From assembly GCF_018967865.2 (NCBI RefSeq), contig NZ_JAHLZY020000001.1, positions 1-64,000 of the forward strand: a stretch of DNA of 64,000 nt. Reading direction: 5' to 3'. Of this stretch, positions 37,900 to 46,299 are shown piece by piece. Positions within the stretch are counted from its first letter, which is position 1; every line of letters starts with the position of its first letter. The position numbers and the translations under genes are program-made. Origin of the DNA: Hymenobacter siberiensis (GTDB lineage: Bacteria; Bacteroidota; Bacteroidia; Cytophagales; Hymenobacteraceae). The notes beneath the pieces are model-generated. The model worked only from the letters and a program-made list of their open reading frames with translations, had not been told where the DNA came from and searched no databases.

Positions 37900-37929
37900 C
37901 GAAGGTAACAGTTTCCCGTCAAGATACAA
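37900..37929 (-). promoter_or_regulatory. promoter of the DUF2795 gene
   Basis: Minus-strand TACCTTCG (one mismatch, 37900-37907), 19-base spacer, TTG (37927-37929), 26 bases before the start codon. Confidence 0.65.
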
Positions 37930-37973
37930 ACGGCGGGGCCGTTGAAACCGACAACACAAAATGTCGGCCAAGG

Positions 37974-39293
37974 TTAACCTGCCGTCTGCGCCTGTTGGCT
38001 GAACAAGTCAATAAGGTCGTTTTTCGTGCGAATTTTGCGCTCAAACGACCGGATTTTGGTTTGCAGCATCTGCAGGAAAGCATCGTTGGCGGCGCTGGGG
38101 CTGAGGTTGTCGAGGTTGGCACGCAGCGTGTTAAGCTCCTCGTGGTCGTCCTTGAGCAGCTCGCGCAGGGTGCTGGCCCGGAACCGGGCGCGCTCGGCCG
38201 GAGCAGTGGGCATGGGGGCCCCATCGGCGCGCTTGCGCAGGTGATATTCGAGGGCGCTGAGCTCAAAAATCTTATCACAGGCCACCATAAAACGCTGCCA
38301 GATGCGGTCCGACTCCTCGCCACGCACGGTGCCCACCTGCTTCCACTCGGCTTGCAGGGACTTGGCCTGATGAATGGCTTCCTGCGGCGGGATGGCCATC
38401 AGGGCTTCGGCGCGCTCGGCCAGGGAGCGTTTGCGGGCCAGCAGTACTTCGGGCGTGGCGGGGGCACCGGGCGCACCAGCCGACTGCTGCACGGCAATGT
38501 GCACCTTGAGGCGCTCGAAGAAGTGGTTGTTGGCGGCCCGAAAGCGCGTCCAGAGCTCGGAAGCCTGTTTTTTAGGCAGGTTGCCGTTGACGTCGCGCCA
38601 GGCCTGCTGCAGCACTTTGAGCTGGCGCGAGGTGGTTTCGAACTGGTCGGAGTTTTTGAGGGCTTCGGCCTGTTGAATAAGGTCGCGGTAACGGGTTTGC
38701 ACCCGGTTGGCCATGGCCTTCTTATCGGACTGAAAGGACTTGCGGCGGTCGAAAAACACTTGAATGGCCGTCTGGAAGCGGTGCTCCAGCTCGTCGGTCA
38801 TGGCTTTGTCGATGGGGCCGGTCTTGAGCCAGCCCTGGCGCAGGTCCTTCACCTTCTCGCTGGCCGATATCCACTCCACGCTTTCGCTGAGGGCTTCGGC
38901 TTCGTGGATGAAGCTGATTTTGGTGGCCAGGTTTTTTTCGCGGTTGCGAACCACGGTCACGGCAATGGCATCCTCGGCCTCGGTGAGGCGGCGGTGCAGG
39001 CTGGCAAAATCGCCGAGGCCGTCGTGGGTCAGGAGCTGCTCTTTGAGGTGCAGCGCCTTCATCAAGAAAGAGCCTTTGTTGTCGCTGGCCTGCATTTTTT
39101 CCAGCAGCGAATCGACTTTGGCGCGCAGGGTTTCAAAACGTTGGCTGAAGTACCGCAGGGCGGCATCGTCCGAATCTTTGACTAAGCCAATCTGGCGGGC
39201 GGGCTGGCCCAGCACGGGGTGTAGCCATACGCCGTCGGCTTCCACATAGCCGTAGCGCTTGGCTTCGGCCAGTAGGTGGTCGGTTGGTTCCAT
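37974..39293 (-). CDS. DUF349 helical-repeat protein
   Basis: A 439-residue protein, almost entirely alpha-helical and charged, without signal or membrane segment. It holds several repeats of about 75 residues with the DUF349 pattern (LRQGWLKTGPIDKAMTDELEHRFQTA; LQQAWRDVNGNLPKKQASELWTRFRAA; LQAEWKQVGTVRGEESDRIWQRFMVA). The repeated (W)xxxGxxxx(E)xxLWxRF word is clear. DUF349 is common in Bacteroidota and Actinobacteria; the function is not established. Start MEPTDHLLAEAKRYGYV is preferred over upstream frame. Confidence 0.88.
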   Translation of the reverse strand: MEPTDHLLAEAKRYGYVEADGVWLHPVLGQPARQIGLVKDSDDAALRYFSQRFETLRAKVDSLLEKMQASDNKGSFLMKALHLKEQLLTHDGLGDFASLHRRLTEAEDAIAVTVVRNREKNLATKISFIHEAEALSESVEWISASEKVKDLRQGWLKTGPIDKAMTDELEHRFQTAIQVFFDRRKSFQSDKKAMANRVQTRYRDLIQQAEALKNSDQFETTSRQLKVLQQAWRDVNGNLPKKQASELWTRFRAANNHFFERLKVHIAVQQSAGAPGAPATPEVLLARKRSLAERAEALMAIPPQEAIHQAKSLQAEWKQVGTVRGEESDRIWQRFMVACDKIFELSALEYHLRKRADGAPMPTAPAERARFRASTLRELLKDDHEELNTLRANLDNLSPSAANDAFLQMLQTKIRSFERKIRTKNDLIDLFSQQAQTAG

Positions 39294-39658
39294 AACAGAT
39301 AGTAAGCTCGTGGGTAGGAGGGTGGGATACATGGGTAGGACGGGCAACAAAGAACGCAGGAGCTGCAGTTGAAACGCAGACTGGGAAGGGAATACAAGTT
39401 TACGGTAAAAACGTGATGAAAAGATGTACCATTCGTTAAACCCGGGCGAAACCGGCGCATTCGGCGGTATCGGCCAGACCAATCCAATTATGGATGTTAC
39501 GCAGGGCTCTTCGTGCCGCTCGCAGTAATGTATTCTGGTGCTGGTTGATGAACGATTGCCAAATAGAAACTAGCAACCCGAAGGTCCGAGTGTGGGTTGC
39601 AAGCGGCGGCTGTCGTTCTTTGCAGCTGCATTTCTTTCATTAGCCCCACCCCCACCCC

Positions 39659-41323
39659 ATGAGCGACCAGACCATTATTTTCAGCATGGCCGGCGTGAGT
39701 AAGATTTACCCGCCGCAGAAGCAAGTTCTTAAAAATATCTACCTCTCGTTTTTTTACGGGGCCAAAATCGGTGTGCTGGGCCTCAACGGCTCGGGCAAGT
39801 CGAGTTTGCTGAAAATTATTGCCGGCGTTGATAAGCAGTTTCAGGGCGAAGTGGTGTTCTCGCCGGGCTACTCGGTGGGCTACCTGGAGCAGGAGCCCCA
39901 GCTCGACCCCACCAAAACTGTGCGTGAGGTGGTGGAAGAAGGCGCCGCCGAAACCGTGGCCCTGCTGAAGGAATACGACGAAATCAACGACGCCTTCGGG
40001 GCCGAAGATGCCGACTTCGACAAGCTGCTTGACCGCCAGGGCAAAGTGCAGGAGCGCCTCGACCAACTCGACGCCTGGAACCTCGACACCAAGCTGGAGC
40101 GCGCCATGGATGCCCTGCGCACCCCGCCGCAGGAGGCCATTATCGGCAACCTCTCGGGCGGCGAGAAGCGCCGCGTGGCGCTGTGCCGCCTGCTGCTACA
40201 GGAGCCCGACGTGCTGCTGCTGGACGAACCCACCAACCACCTCGACGCCGAAAGCGTGCTATGGCTGGAGCAGCACCTGCAGCAATACAAAGGCACCGTG
40301 ATTGCCGTGACCCACGACCGGTACTTCCTCGATAACGTGGCCGGCTGGATTCTGGAGCTGGACCGTGGCTCGGGCATTCCGTGGAAGGGCAACTACAGCA
40401 GCTGGCTGGAGCAGAAAACTGACCGCATGGCCAAGGAGGAAAACTCCGAGAGCAAGCGCGCCAAAACCCTGCAGCGCGAGCTGGAGTGGGTGCGGATGTC
40501 GCCCAAAGCCCGCCAGAGCAAGGGCAAAGCCCGCCTGGCCAACTACGACAAGCTGGCCAGCGAAGAAGCCAAAGACAAGGAGCAGAAGCTGGAGCTGTTC
40601 ATTCCGGACGGCCCGCGTCTGGGCGCGCAGGTAATTGAGGCCGAAGGCATCACCAAATCGTTTGGCGACAAGCTGCTGTTCGAAAACCTGAGCTTCTCGC
40701 TGCCGCAGGGTGGCATCGTGGGCATCATCGGGCCGAACGGCGCGGGTAAAACCACGTTGTTCCGCCTCATTACGGACCAGCTGCAGCCGGATGCAGGCAC
40801 GTTCGAAGTGGGTCCCACGGTGCTCACTGCCTACATCGACCAGCAACACGACACGCTGGACGGCACGAAGTCGGTGTTCGACACCATCACGGGCGGCACC
40901 GAAACCATGCTGCTGGCCGGCCGGCCGGTGAACTCCCGCGCCTACGTGAGCAAGTTCAACTTTGGCGGCGGCGACCAGGAGAAGAAAGTGGGCACGCTCT
41001 CGGGCGGCGAGAAAAACCGCGTGCACCTGGCCATGACGCTCAAGCAGGGCGCTAACTTATTGCTGCTCGATGAGCCGACCAACGACCTGGACGTAAACGC
41101 CATCCGGGCCCTGGAAGACGCGCTGGAGAACTTCGCCGGCTGCGCCGTTATCATCAGCCACGACCGGTGGTTCCTGGACCGGCTGGCCACCCACATCCTG
41201 GCTTTCGAGGGCGACTCGGAAGTGGTTTGGTTTGAGGGAAACTTCTCGGACTATGAGGAAGCCAAGCGCAAGCGCCTGGGCGACGTGGAGCCGAAGCGCG
41301 TGCGGTACAAGAAGCTGGGGTAG
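39659..41323 (+). CDS. ettA: energy-dependent translational throttle protein EttA
   Basis: A 554-residue ABC-F protein, almost exactly the length of E. coli EttA (555). Two ATPase domains: Walker A GLNGSGKSS and GPNGAGKTT, signatures LSGGEKRR and LSGGEKNR, Walker B LLLLDEPTNHLD and LLLLDEPTNDLD. Between them is the EttA-type arm and linker (SPKARQSKGKARLANYDKL) that contacts L1 stalk and tRNA. It senses the ATP/ADP ratio and gates ribosomes entering elongation. It stands alone, ending in a bidirectional terminator. Confidence 0.96.
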   Translation: MSDQTIIFSMAGVSKIYPPQKQVLKNIYLSFFYGAKIGVLGLNGSGKSSLLKIIAGVDKQFQGEVVFSPGYSVGYLEQEPQLDPTKTVREVVEEGAAETVALLKEYDEINDAFGAEDADFDKLLDRQGKVQERLDQLDAWNLDTKLERAMDALRTPPQEAIIGNLSGGEKRRVALCRLLLQEPDVLLLDEPTNHLDAESVLWLEQHLQQYKGTVIAVTHDRYFLDNVAGWILELDRGSGIPWKGNYSSWLEQKTDRMAKEENSESKRAKTLQRELEWVRMSPKARQSKGKARLANYDKLASEEAKDKEQKLELFIPDGPRLGAQVIEAEGITKSFGDKLLFENLSFSLPQGGIVGIIGPNGAGKTTLFRLITDQLQPDAGTFEVGPTVLTAYIDQQHDTLDGTKSVFDTITGGTETMLLAGRPVNSRAYVSKFNFGGGDQEKKVGTLSGGEKNRVHLAMTLKQGANLLLLDEPTNDLDVNAIRALEDALENFAGCAVIISHDRWFLDRLATHILAFEGDSEVVWFEGNFSDYEEAKRKRLGDVEPKRVRYKKLG

Positions 41324-41336
41324 TAACCTGTGCATA

Positions 41337-41388
41337 AATAAAAGCCCGGGCCGCTGGAAAATTCCAGTAGCCCGGGCTTTTTATTTAT
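41337..41388. terminator. bidirectional terminator after ettA
   Basis: Outer arms AAAAGCCCGGGC/GCCCGGGCTTTT extended by AT pairs, with inner CTGG/CCAG pairing. It lies between convergent ettA and the LuxR-type gene. Confidence 0.9.
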
Positions 41389-41427
41389 CAAGTAGCGTAG
41401 CGCGAAAGAGTGGGCGCCCCTCGCTAC

Positions 41428-42021
41428 TCACGCCACCCAACCCTCGCGCACGGCACGGGCGGCCAGGCCTACCAGCGTGCGGGTGCCGGCTTTTTGAAGC
41501 AGCATGCGGCGGTGGCTTTCCACAGTGCTCAGGCAGAGACAATTGGCAATTTCCTCGTTGCAATGGTCGGCCACTACCAGGCGCAATACCTCCAGCTCGC
41601 GCCGGCTGAAAGGGTCGGGCACAGCGCAGGCCCATGGGGAACGGCTGGTGCCAGCAGGGTCGCCTGGCGCATCCAGCCATTGCGCCAGTGCCCCAACCAA
41701 GGCGTGGGGCAGCACCTGGCGAGACAACTGCAGGGGCTGGCCGGTGGCAAAGCGGGCAGCTGGTGGTCCGTCAGCACCACCGAGCGCAGGCCGGGCCCGT
41801 TGCAGCCGGCCGAGCAGCTCGGGCAGGTTCCGGCCGGGCAACTGCTCATCCAGCACCAACAAGCTGAAGGCATAATGACCGACCAGCTCCACCAGCTGCG
41901 TGGCATCGGCGGTGAGGGTGAGCTGGAGCTGGGGCCATTGCTCCCGCAGGGTTGCTACCAGGCCATGCCGAAGTAGTGTGGGCGCGGCCGCCACCAGGGC
42001 CGTGGGGGTAGAAAGAATCAT
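41428..42021 (-). CDS. LuxR/NarL-type regulator with degenerate receiver domain
   Basis: About 197 residues from MILSTPTALVAAAPTLLRHGL (an earlier start at 42093 is possible). The N-terminal receiver-like domain keeps the phospho-acceptor region (SLLVLDEQLPG) but lacks the paired acidic residues near the start. The C-terminal LuxR HTH is full (FSRRELEVLRLVV, NEEIANCLCLSTVESHRRMLLQKAG). A block of about 12 residues (ALGGADGPPA, near 41757-41800) reads poorly, whereas the next frame over gives GLRSVVLTDHQLP, typical receiver sequence. Two compensating frameshifts may therefore have altered this block. Confidence 0.8.
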   Translation of the reverse strand: MILSTPTALVAAAPTLLRHGLVATLREQWPQLQLTLTADATQLVELVGHYAFSLLVLDEQLPGRNLPELLGRLQRARPALGGADGPPAARFATGQPLQLSRQVLPHALVGALAQWLDAPGDPAGTSRSPWACAVPDPFSRRELEVLRLVVADHCNEEIANCLCLSTVESHRRMLLQKAGTRTLVGLAARAVREGWVA

Positions 42022-42284
42022 CGCATTGGCAGACACCATACAGTGAACCCACTGACCAATAAGCTGTCGGAGGCTAAGCCATGGTGCAGGCAACAGGAGG
42101 AAAGGGCTGACAAATTAGTAGTTTTGATTTTGGAAAGCAATAATATTTAATATTCAAATATTATATTTTAAAAAGGTCAATCAGCTTGTCCTATTCACCA
42201 TTTCCTACCCATGGGCCGGCCATAAAAAGAGCCGCCACGCTGCAAACAGAATGGCGGCTCTTTTAGCAAAAATGCAACAGTATC
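42022..42284. other. AT-rich intergenic stretch
   Basis: AT-rich around 42115-42180 (AATATTTAATATTCAAATATT), otherwise no promoter matching TAnnTTTG is clear. It contains the terminator for the zinc peptidase at 42225-42264. Confidence 0.6.
42225..42264 (-). terminator. terminator of the zinc peptidase gene
   Basis: Perfect stem AAAAGAGCCGCCA/TGGCGGCTCTTTT with a 14-base loop, 21 bases past the stop at 42285. Confidence 0.88.
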
Positions 42285-42962
42285 TTACCGGCGGCGCATA
42301 AAAATGCTCACGTAATAAAGCAGCGTGGCCAACGAGGCCAGGGCCGCTACCACGTAGGTCATGGCAGCCCACCACAGCGCGTCTTTGGCCATGGCGTGCT
42401 CCTGCACGGTTACCACGCCGCGCTTGTCCATCCAGGCCAGGGCCCGGCGGGAGGCATCGAACTCGACCGGCAGCGTGATGAACGAGAACAGCGTGGTGAG
42501 GGCAAACAAGCCAATGCCCACGCCCAGCGGAATCACGCTCCGGTTAATCATAAAGATGCCCGCAATTAGAATGAAGGGCATCCACTTCGATACTGCCGTG
42601 AGGGCCGGCACCATGGCCGACCGGAATTGCAGCATGGAATACGCCGTGGCGTGCTGCACGGCGTGGCCGCACTCGTGGGCCGCAATGGCCGCCGCGGCCG
42701 CGCTGCGCTCGGCGTACACGCCTTCGCTCAGGTTCACGGTTTTATCGGTGGGGTTGTAGTGGTCAGTAAGCTGGCCGGTGGTGCTGATGATGCGGACATC
42801 GTAGATGCCGTGGTCGGCCAGCATACGGGTCGCGATTTCGGCCCCACTCAGGCCCGAGCTCAGGCCCACCTGGGCATACTGTTTAAACTTGCTGCGCAGC
42901 CGCCATTGAACGGCCCAGCTGGCAGCCATCAACACAATGATGAGCAAATAGGAAGAAGACAT
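42285..42962 (-). CDS. zinc metallopeptidase, Zn_peptidase_2 (YugP-like) membrane protein
   Basis: A 225-residue membrane protein. An N-terminal anchor (MSSSYLLIIVLMAASWAVQ) is followed by a soluble part with the active-site IAAHECGHAVQHA (HExxH) and then two or three C-terminal membrane helices. The family is a cell-envelope protease of unknown substrate. The upstream extension to 43034 has no family similarity, so the ATG at 42962 is used. It is the last gene of the minus-strand group panC, panD, flippase-like, rfaE2. Confidence 0.9.
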   Translation of the reverse strand: MSSSYLLIIVLMAASWAVQWRLRSKFKQYAQVGLSSGLSGAEIATRMLADHGIYDVRIISTTGQLTDHYNPTDKTVNLSEGVYAERSAAAAAIAAHECGHAVQHATAYSMLQFRSAMVPALTAVSKWMPFILIAGIFMINRSVIPLGVGIGLFALTTLFSFITLPVEFDASRRALAWMDKRGVVTVQEHAMAKDALWWAAMTYVVAALASLATLLYYVSIFMRRR

Positions 42963-43067
42963 GGGGAGGGAGTGAAATGAAGAAGCACTCGCGGCAAAAT
43001 GCCGGGGGTTGCTATCAAAACACCATCTCTGCAAAAAAGATGCAGTCTTTCGGTCCTGCCAAAGTGG

Positions 43068-43547
43068 CTACTGCGTGGCAATGATGTGCTCCACAATGCG
43101 CGAGGTGCTGTAGCCCGCCACCAGCGGCACCGTGAGTACCTGCCCGCCCCGAGCCAGCACCAGCTCGTGGCCCACTATGCGCTCCACGGCGTAGTCGTCG
43201 CCCTTCACCAGGATATCGGGCTGCACCAGCTCGATGAGGGCCAGGGGTGTGGGCTCGCCAAAGAGCACCACGGCATCCACGAAGGCCAGCGCGGCCAGAA
43301 TACGGGCCCGCGCCTCCTCGTCCTGAATGGGCCGGCCGGGCTTGAGGCAGCGCACCGAGGCATCGGTGTTCAGGCCCACCACCAGGGCGGCGCCCAGGTG
43401 CCGGGCCTGCTCCAGGTAGTCAACGTGGCCGAGGTGCAGCAAATCGAAGCAGCCGTTGGTGAACACCACTTTGCGGCCTTGCGCGCGCCAGTCGGCCAGC
43501 GTGGCCGGCAGCTGCGCGCGGGTCAGGATTTTATCTTTCGTCCACAT
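43068..43547 (-). CDS. rfaE2: D-glycero-beta-D-manno-heptose 1-phosphate adenylyltransferase
   Basis: A 159-residue cytidylyltransferase-fold enzyme corresponding to the C-terminal half of HldE. Nucleotide-binding motif [20 protein letters not shown] carries the HxGH signature; later come [24 protein letters not shown] and [10 protein letters not shown]. It makes ADP-heptose for lipopolysaccharide core. The kinase half (HldE N-terminus) is not adjacent. A 41-base-arm palindrome lies upstream, between it and the flippase-like gene. Confidence 0.93.
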   Translation of the reverse strand: MWTKDKILTRAQLPATLADWRAQGRKVVFTNGCFDLLHLGHVDYLEQARHLGAALVVGLNTDASVRCLKPGRPIQDEEARARILAALAFVDAVVLFGEPTPLALIELVQPDILVKGDDYAVERIVGHELVLARGGQVLTVPLVAGYSTSRIVEHIIATQ

Positions 43548-43564
43548 GGGAAGGGAGTTAAGAA

Positions 43565-43661
43565 TTATGAGTTAAAAGTTAGGCGTTAAGAGTTGCGGAT
43601 GAGCGCCGCCATCGACCGCTCGCTCATCCGCAACTCTTAACGCCTAACTTTTAACTCATAA
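43565..43661. repeat. palindrome with perfect 41-base arms
   Basis: Arms 43565-43605 and 43621-43661, identical when complemented, 15-base loop. The arm is built from AGTTA, GTTAAG and GCGGATGAGC words. No T-run. The stop codon of the flippase-like gene (43656-43658) lies inside the right arm, so the gene's last residues (TSEL) come from the repeat. Confidence 0.95.
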
Positions 43662-44705
43662 CTCAGATGTAAGCGGTTCGTCGGCCAGGGCTTCGGCTTC
43701 GGTGAGCAGGCTGCGCTTGTCGGCGGCGGCCACGGCCACGAAGCTGATGCCACCCATGAGCACCACCAGCAGCGTTTGGGCCCCGTGCACCACCAGAGCG
43801 TAGGCGATACCGGCCTCCTTGCTCACGCCGTACACCAGCAGAATGCCCTGCACCATTACGTGGAACGGCCCGATGCCGCCCGCCACCGGCGCGGCCATGC
43901 CAAAGGCTCCGAAGGTGAGCACGGCCAAGCCGGCCTTCATGTCGAGGTTATAGGTTTCGGGAAAGCAGAAGAAGGCCAGGTAATCCATGAGGTAGTACAC
44001 ACCCCAGGTGAACAGGGTATGCAGCAAAAACACGCCCTTATTTTCCATCTTCAGAATGCTGAATACCCCTGCCAGTAGGCCTTTCACAAACAGCACGCCT
44101 TTGTTGAAGAAAGCATTCTGCCGCAGGCGCTCCAGGTTGCGGAACAGCGCGTAGCCTGTGGCCAGCAGCAGCACCCCGCCAATGATGGCCGCGATGAGCA
44201 GTGGCGTCCGGTTGCGGGCCAGCGCCTCGTAGCGCCCGCCCAGCACCTGCACCGTCACAAAATTCCAGAAAGTATTGAAATCAAGCAGCAGCAAGCTGGT
44301 AATCAGACTTAATAGCACTAGCACATCAATCACGCGCTCCGTCACTACTGTGCCCAGCGCCACCTGCACGGGCACGCCGCTCGTGCGCCGTAGCACCGAG
44401 CAGCGGATGACCTCGCCCATGCGCGGCAGCACCAGATTGGCCAGGTAGCCCACCATCATGGCGTGGTACACGGCCCAGTACGGGGCCGGCGTTTGGGAAG
44501 CATTGAGCTGCATCTGCCAACGGTAGGCCCGGCTGAAATAGCCCAGCGCCGACAGCGTGAGCGTGAGCGTGAGCCAGAAATAGTTGGCCGTGGCAATGTA
44601 GTGCCCGATGCGCGACAGGTCCTGCCCCCGCACCGCGTACCACATTAGCGCCCCCGAAATACTCAGCAGCAGCAGGTACTTAACAATCGTCAGTAGGTGT
44701 TTCAT
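43656..44705 (-). CDS. flippase-like integral membrane protein (LPG synthase TM / UPF0104)
   Basis: A 349-residue protein with about eight membrane helices, beginning MKHLLTIVKYLLLLSISGALM. It contains the family signatures YFSRAYRWQMQL and VLPRMGEVIRC with VVTERVIDVLVLLSL. These proteins resemble the membrane domain of lysylphosphatidylglycerol synthase (MprF) without its transferase half and are thought to move lipids or glycolipids. It lies downstream of panD in the order panC, panD, flippase-like, rfaE2. The C-terminus reads into a palindromic repeat. A TTG one codon upstream (44708) is a less likely start. Confidence 0.85.
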   Translation of the reverse strand: MKHLLTIVKYLLLLSISGALMWYAVRGQDLSRIGHYIATANYFWLTLTLTLSALGYFSRAYRWQMQLNASQTPAPYWAVYHAMMVGYLANLVLPRMGEVIRCSVLRRTSGVPVQVALGTVVTERVIDVLVLLSLITSLLLLDFNTFWNFVTVQVLGGRYEALARNRTPLLIAAIIGGVLLLATGYALFRNLERLRQNAFFNKGVLFVKGLLAGVFSILKMENKGVFLLHTLFTWGVYYLMDYLAFFCFPETYNLDMKAGLAVLTFGAFGMAAPVAGGIGPFHVMVQGILLVYGVSKEAGIAYALVVHGAQTLLVVLMGGISFVAVAAADKRSLLTEAEALADEPLTSEL

Positions 44706-44856
44706 CAATTACAATAAAGCTTGTGCGGAATAATGCGTTAGATTGATGCGCGAGATTCAGCAGTGGCCGAAAAGCATCCCAAGACGCATTGTTGCAAATC
44801 GTCTGTTTGTGCATATAAGCATTTTTCCCGCATTAACATTAATGGATGAATGGGTA

Positions 44857-44915
44857 AATGAGTGAATGGGTGGATGAGTGCGAGAATTATTCGCTCATTC
44901 ACCCATTCACTCATT
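44857..44915. repeat. palindrome of AATGAGTGAATGGGT words
   Basis: Arms 44857-44883 and 44891-44915, matching apart from one mismatch and a 2-base indel. More AATGGATGAATGGGT units lie to the left. It lies directly behind panD (stop at 44918). Confidence 0.85.
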
Positions 44916-44917
44916 GG

Positions 44918-45262
44918 TTAAAGCCGGTTGTGCTCGTTGGGAAAAATGACCGTTGGCTTGTGTTGCCGGGCTTCGGCAAAATCCACCAGCGCGTAGGAGA
45001 AGATGATAACGACATCTCCCACCGCCACTTTGCGCGCCGCCGGGCCATTCAGGCAAATAGTGCCCGAGCCCCGCTCCCCGCGAATGGTATAGGTTTCAAA
45101 ACGCTCGCCGTTGTTCACGTTCACGACGGTCACCTTTTCGTTTTCCACGAAATTGGCGGCATCCAGCAGGTCTTCGTCAATTGTCACGCTACCCACGTAG
45201 TGCAATTCGGCCTGCGTGACCGTTGCATGGTGGATTTTGGACTTCATTACTTCAATGTGCAT
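44918..45262 (-). CDS. panD: aspartate 1-decarboxylase
   Basis: A 114-residue proenzyme that forms beta-alanine for pantothenate. It begins [16 protein letters not shown]. The self-cleavage site is Gly-Ser in [11 protein letters not shown]; cleavage makes the pyruvoyl cofactor from this serine. Also visible: [15 protein letters not shown] and [21 protein letters not shown]. The upstream start at 45274 adds four atypical residues. panC lies 69 bases upstream on the same strand, so the two make both precursors of pantothenate in one unit. Confidence 0.95.
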   Translation of the reverse strand: MHIEVMKSKIHHATVTQAELHYVGSVTIDEDLLDAANFVENEKVTVVNVNNGERFETYTIRGERGSGTICLNGPAARKVAVGDVVIIFSYALVDFAEARQHKPTVIFPNEHNRL

Positions 45263-45331
45263 AGCTTGGCCCATTAGGCTTTGGTTAGGGGCACAAAGAT
45301 AAAGCCCTCCTCCGCCCCGCTTCGGTTGGAC

Positions 45332-46180
45332 CTAGCCGCCCACTACCACGTTGTCAATCAGCCGCACGCCGCCCAAGTGAGCGGCCAAGCACAGCACCAC
45401 GGCCCGGCCGGGCACGTAGCTAGCCAGCGGCTGCAGGGTCTGGGCATCGGCTATTTCCACGTATTCGGGGATGATGCCGGGCTCCCGGGCCAGCGTAGCA
45501 AAGGCGTCAGCCTGCACCTGGGCCGGGGCCACCCCCTGCTGCACCTGGGCAGCGGCGGCGCTCAGCACCTGGTAGAGCAGCGGAGCCACGGCCCGGGCGG
45601 GCGCATCGAGCCGGCGGTTGCGCGAGGACATGGCCAGGCCATCGGCTTCCCGAATGGTGGGGCAGGCCACAATCTCCAGGTCAAACGACAGGTCGGCCAC
45701 CAGCTGCTTCACTACAGCCACCTGCTGCCAGTCCTTCTGGCCAAAATATGCCCGGTGCGGGCGGGCCAGATGGAACAATTTGCTCACCACCGTGGCCACG
45801 CCATTGAAATGACCGGGCCGGTGCGCCCCTTCCATCACTTGTTCCAGGGCCCCGAAATCGAACAGCAACACTGCGGGCCGGGGGTATATTTCCTCCACCG
45901 AAGGCACGAATAAGGCCGTGCAGCCAGCCGGGGCCAGCAGGGCCGCATCGGCCTCCGGCACCCGGGGATAGAGCCGAAAATCATCGGCATTGTTGAACTG
46001 CGTGGGATTAACGAAGATGGTGGCTATTACCTCGTTGCATTCGGCCCGGGCAGCCTGCACCAGCTGAATATGGCCGGCGTGTAAGGCCCCCATGGTGGGC
46101 ACCAGTCCCACCCGTTGGCCAGCCTGGCGCGCCTGTTCGGTATAGGCTTGCAACCCGGCGGCGGTAGTTAGTATCTGCAT
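45332..46180 (-). CDS. panC: pantothenate synthetase
   Basis: A 282-residue ligase joining pantoate and beta-alanine with ATP. Motifs: VGLVPTMGALHAGHIQLV (HIGH-type nucleotide loop), IFVNPTQFNNADDF, EGAHRPGHFNGVATVV, YFGQKDWQQVAVV and MSSRNRRL. The ATG at 46180 gives the normal N-terminus MQILTTAAGLQ. It heads the minus-strand group ending at the zinc peptidase and is divergent from the glycogen synthase gene. Confidence 0.96.
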   Translation of the reverse strand: MQILTTAAGLQAYTEQARQAGQRVGLVPTMGALHAGHIQLVQAARAECNEVIATIFVNPTQFNNADDFRLYPRVPEADAALLAPAGCTALFVPSVEEIYPRPAVLLFDFGALEQVMEGAHRPGHFNGVATVVSKLFHLARPHRAYFGQKDWQQVAVVKQLVADLSFDLEIVACPTIREADGLAMSSRNRRLDAPARAVAPLLYQVLSAAAAQVQQGVAPAQVQADAFATLAREPGIIPEYVEIADAQTLQPLASYVPGRAVVLCLAAHLGGVRLIDNVVVGG

Positions 46181-46222
46181 AGAAGAGGAAGGCAATTGGA
46201 ACGGCCCCCAAAGTAGCTTTTA

Positions 46223-46253
46223 TTGATTTTCCGCTCAAAATTGTTTAATTTTG
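46223..46253 (+). promoter_or_regulatory. promoter of the glycogen synthase gene
   Basis: TTG (46223-46225), 20-base spacer, TAATTTTG (46246-46253), 46 bases before the ATG at 46300. A full consensus match. Confidence 0.75.
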
Positions 46254-46299
46254 TGCACCCATAGCATGGCCTTGTTCCATTCTCTTCAATAATTTCTTT

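Noticed and set aside
37752..39185. Plus-strand frame of 477 codons
   Set aside because: Antisense to the DUF349 and DUF2795 genes; a shadow of their codon pattern.
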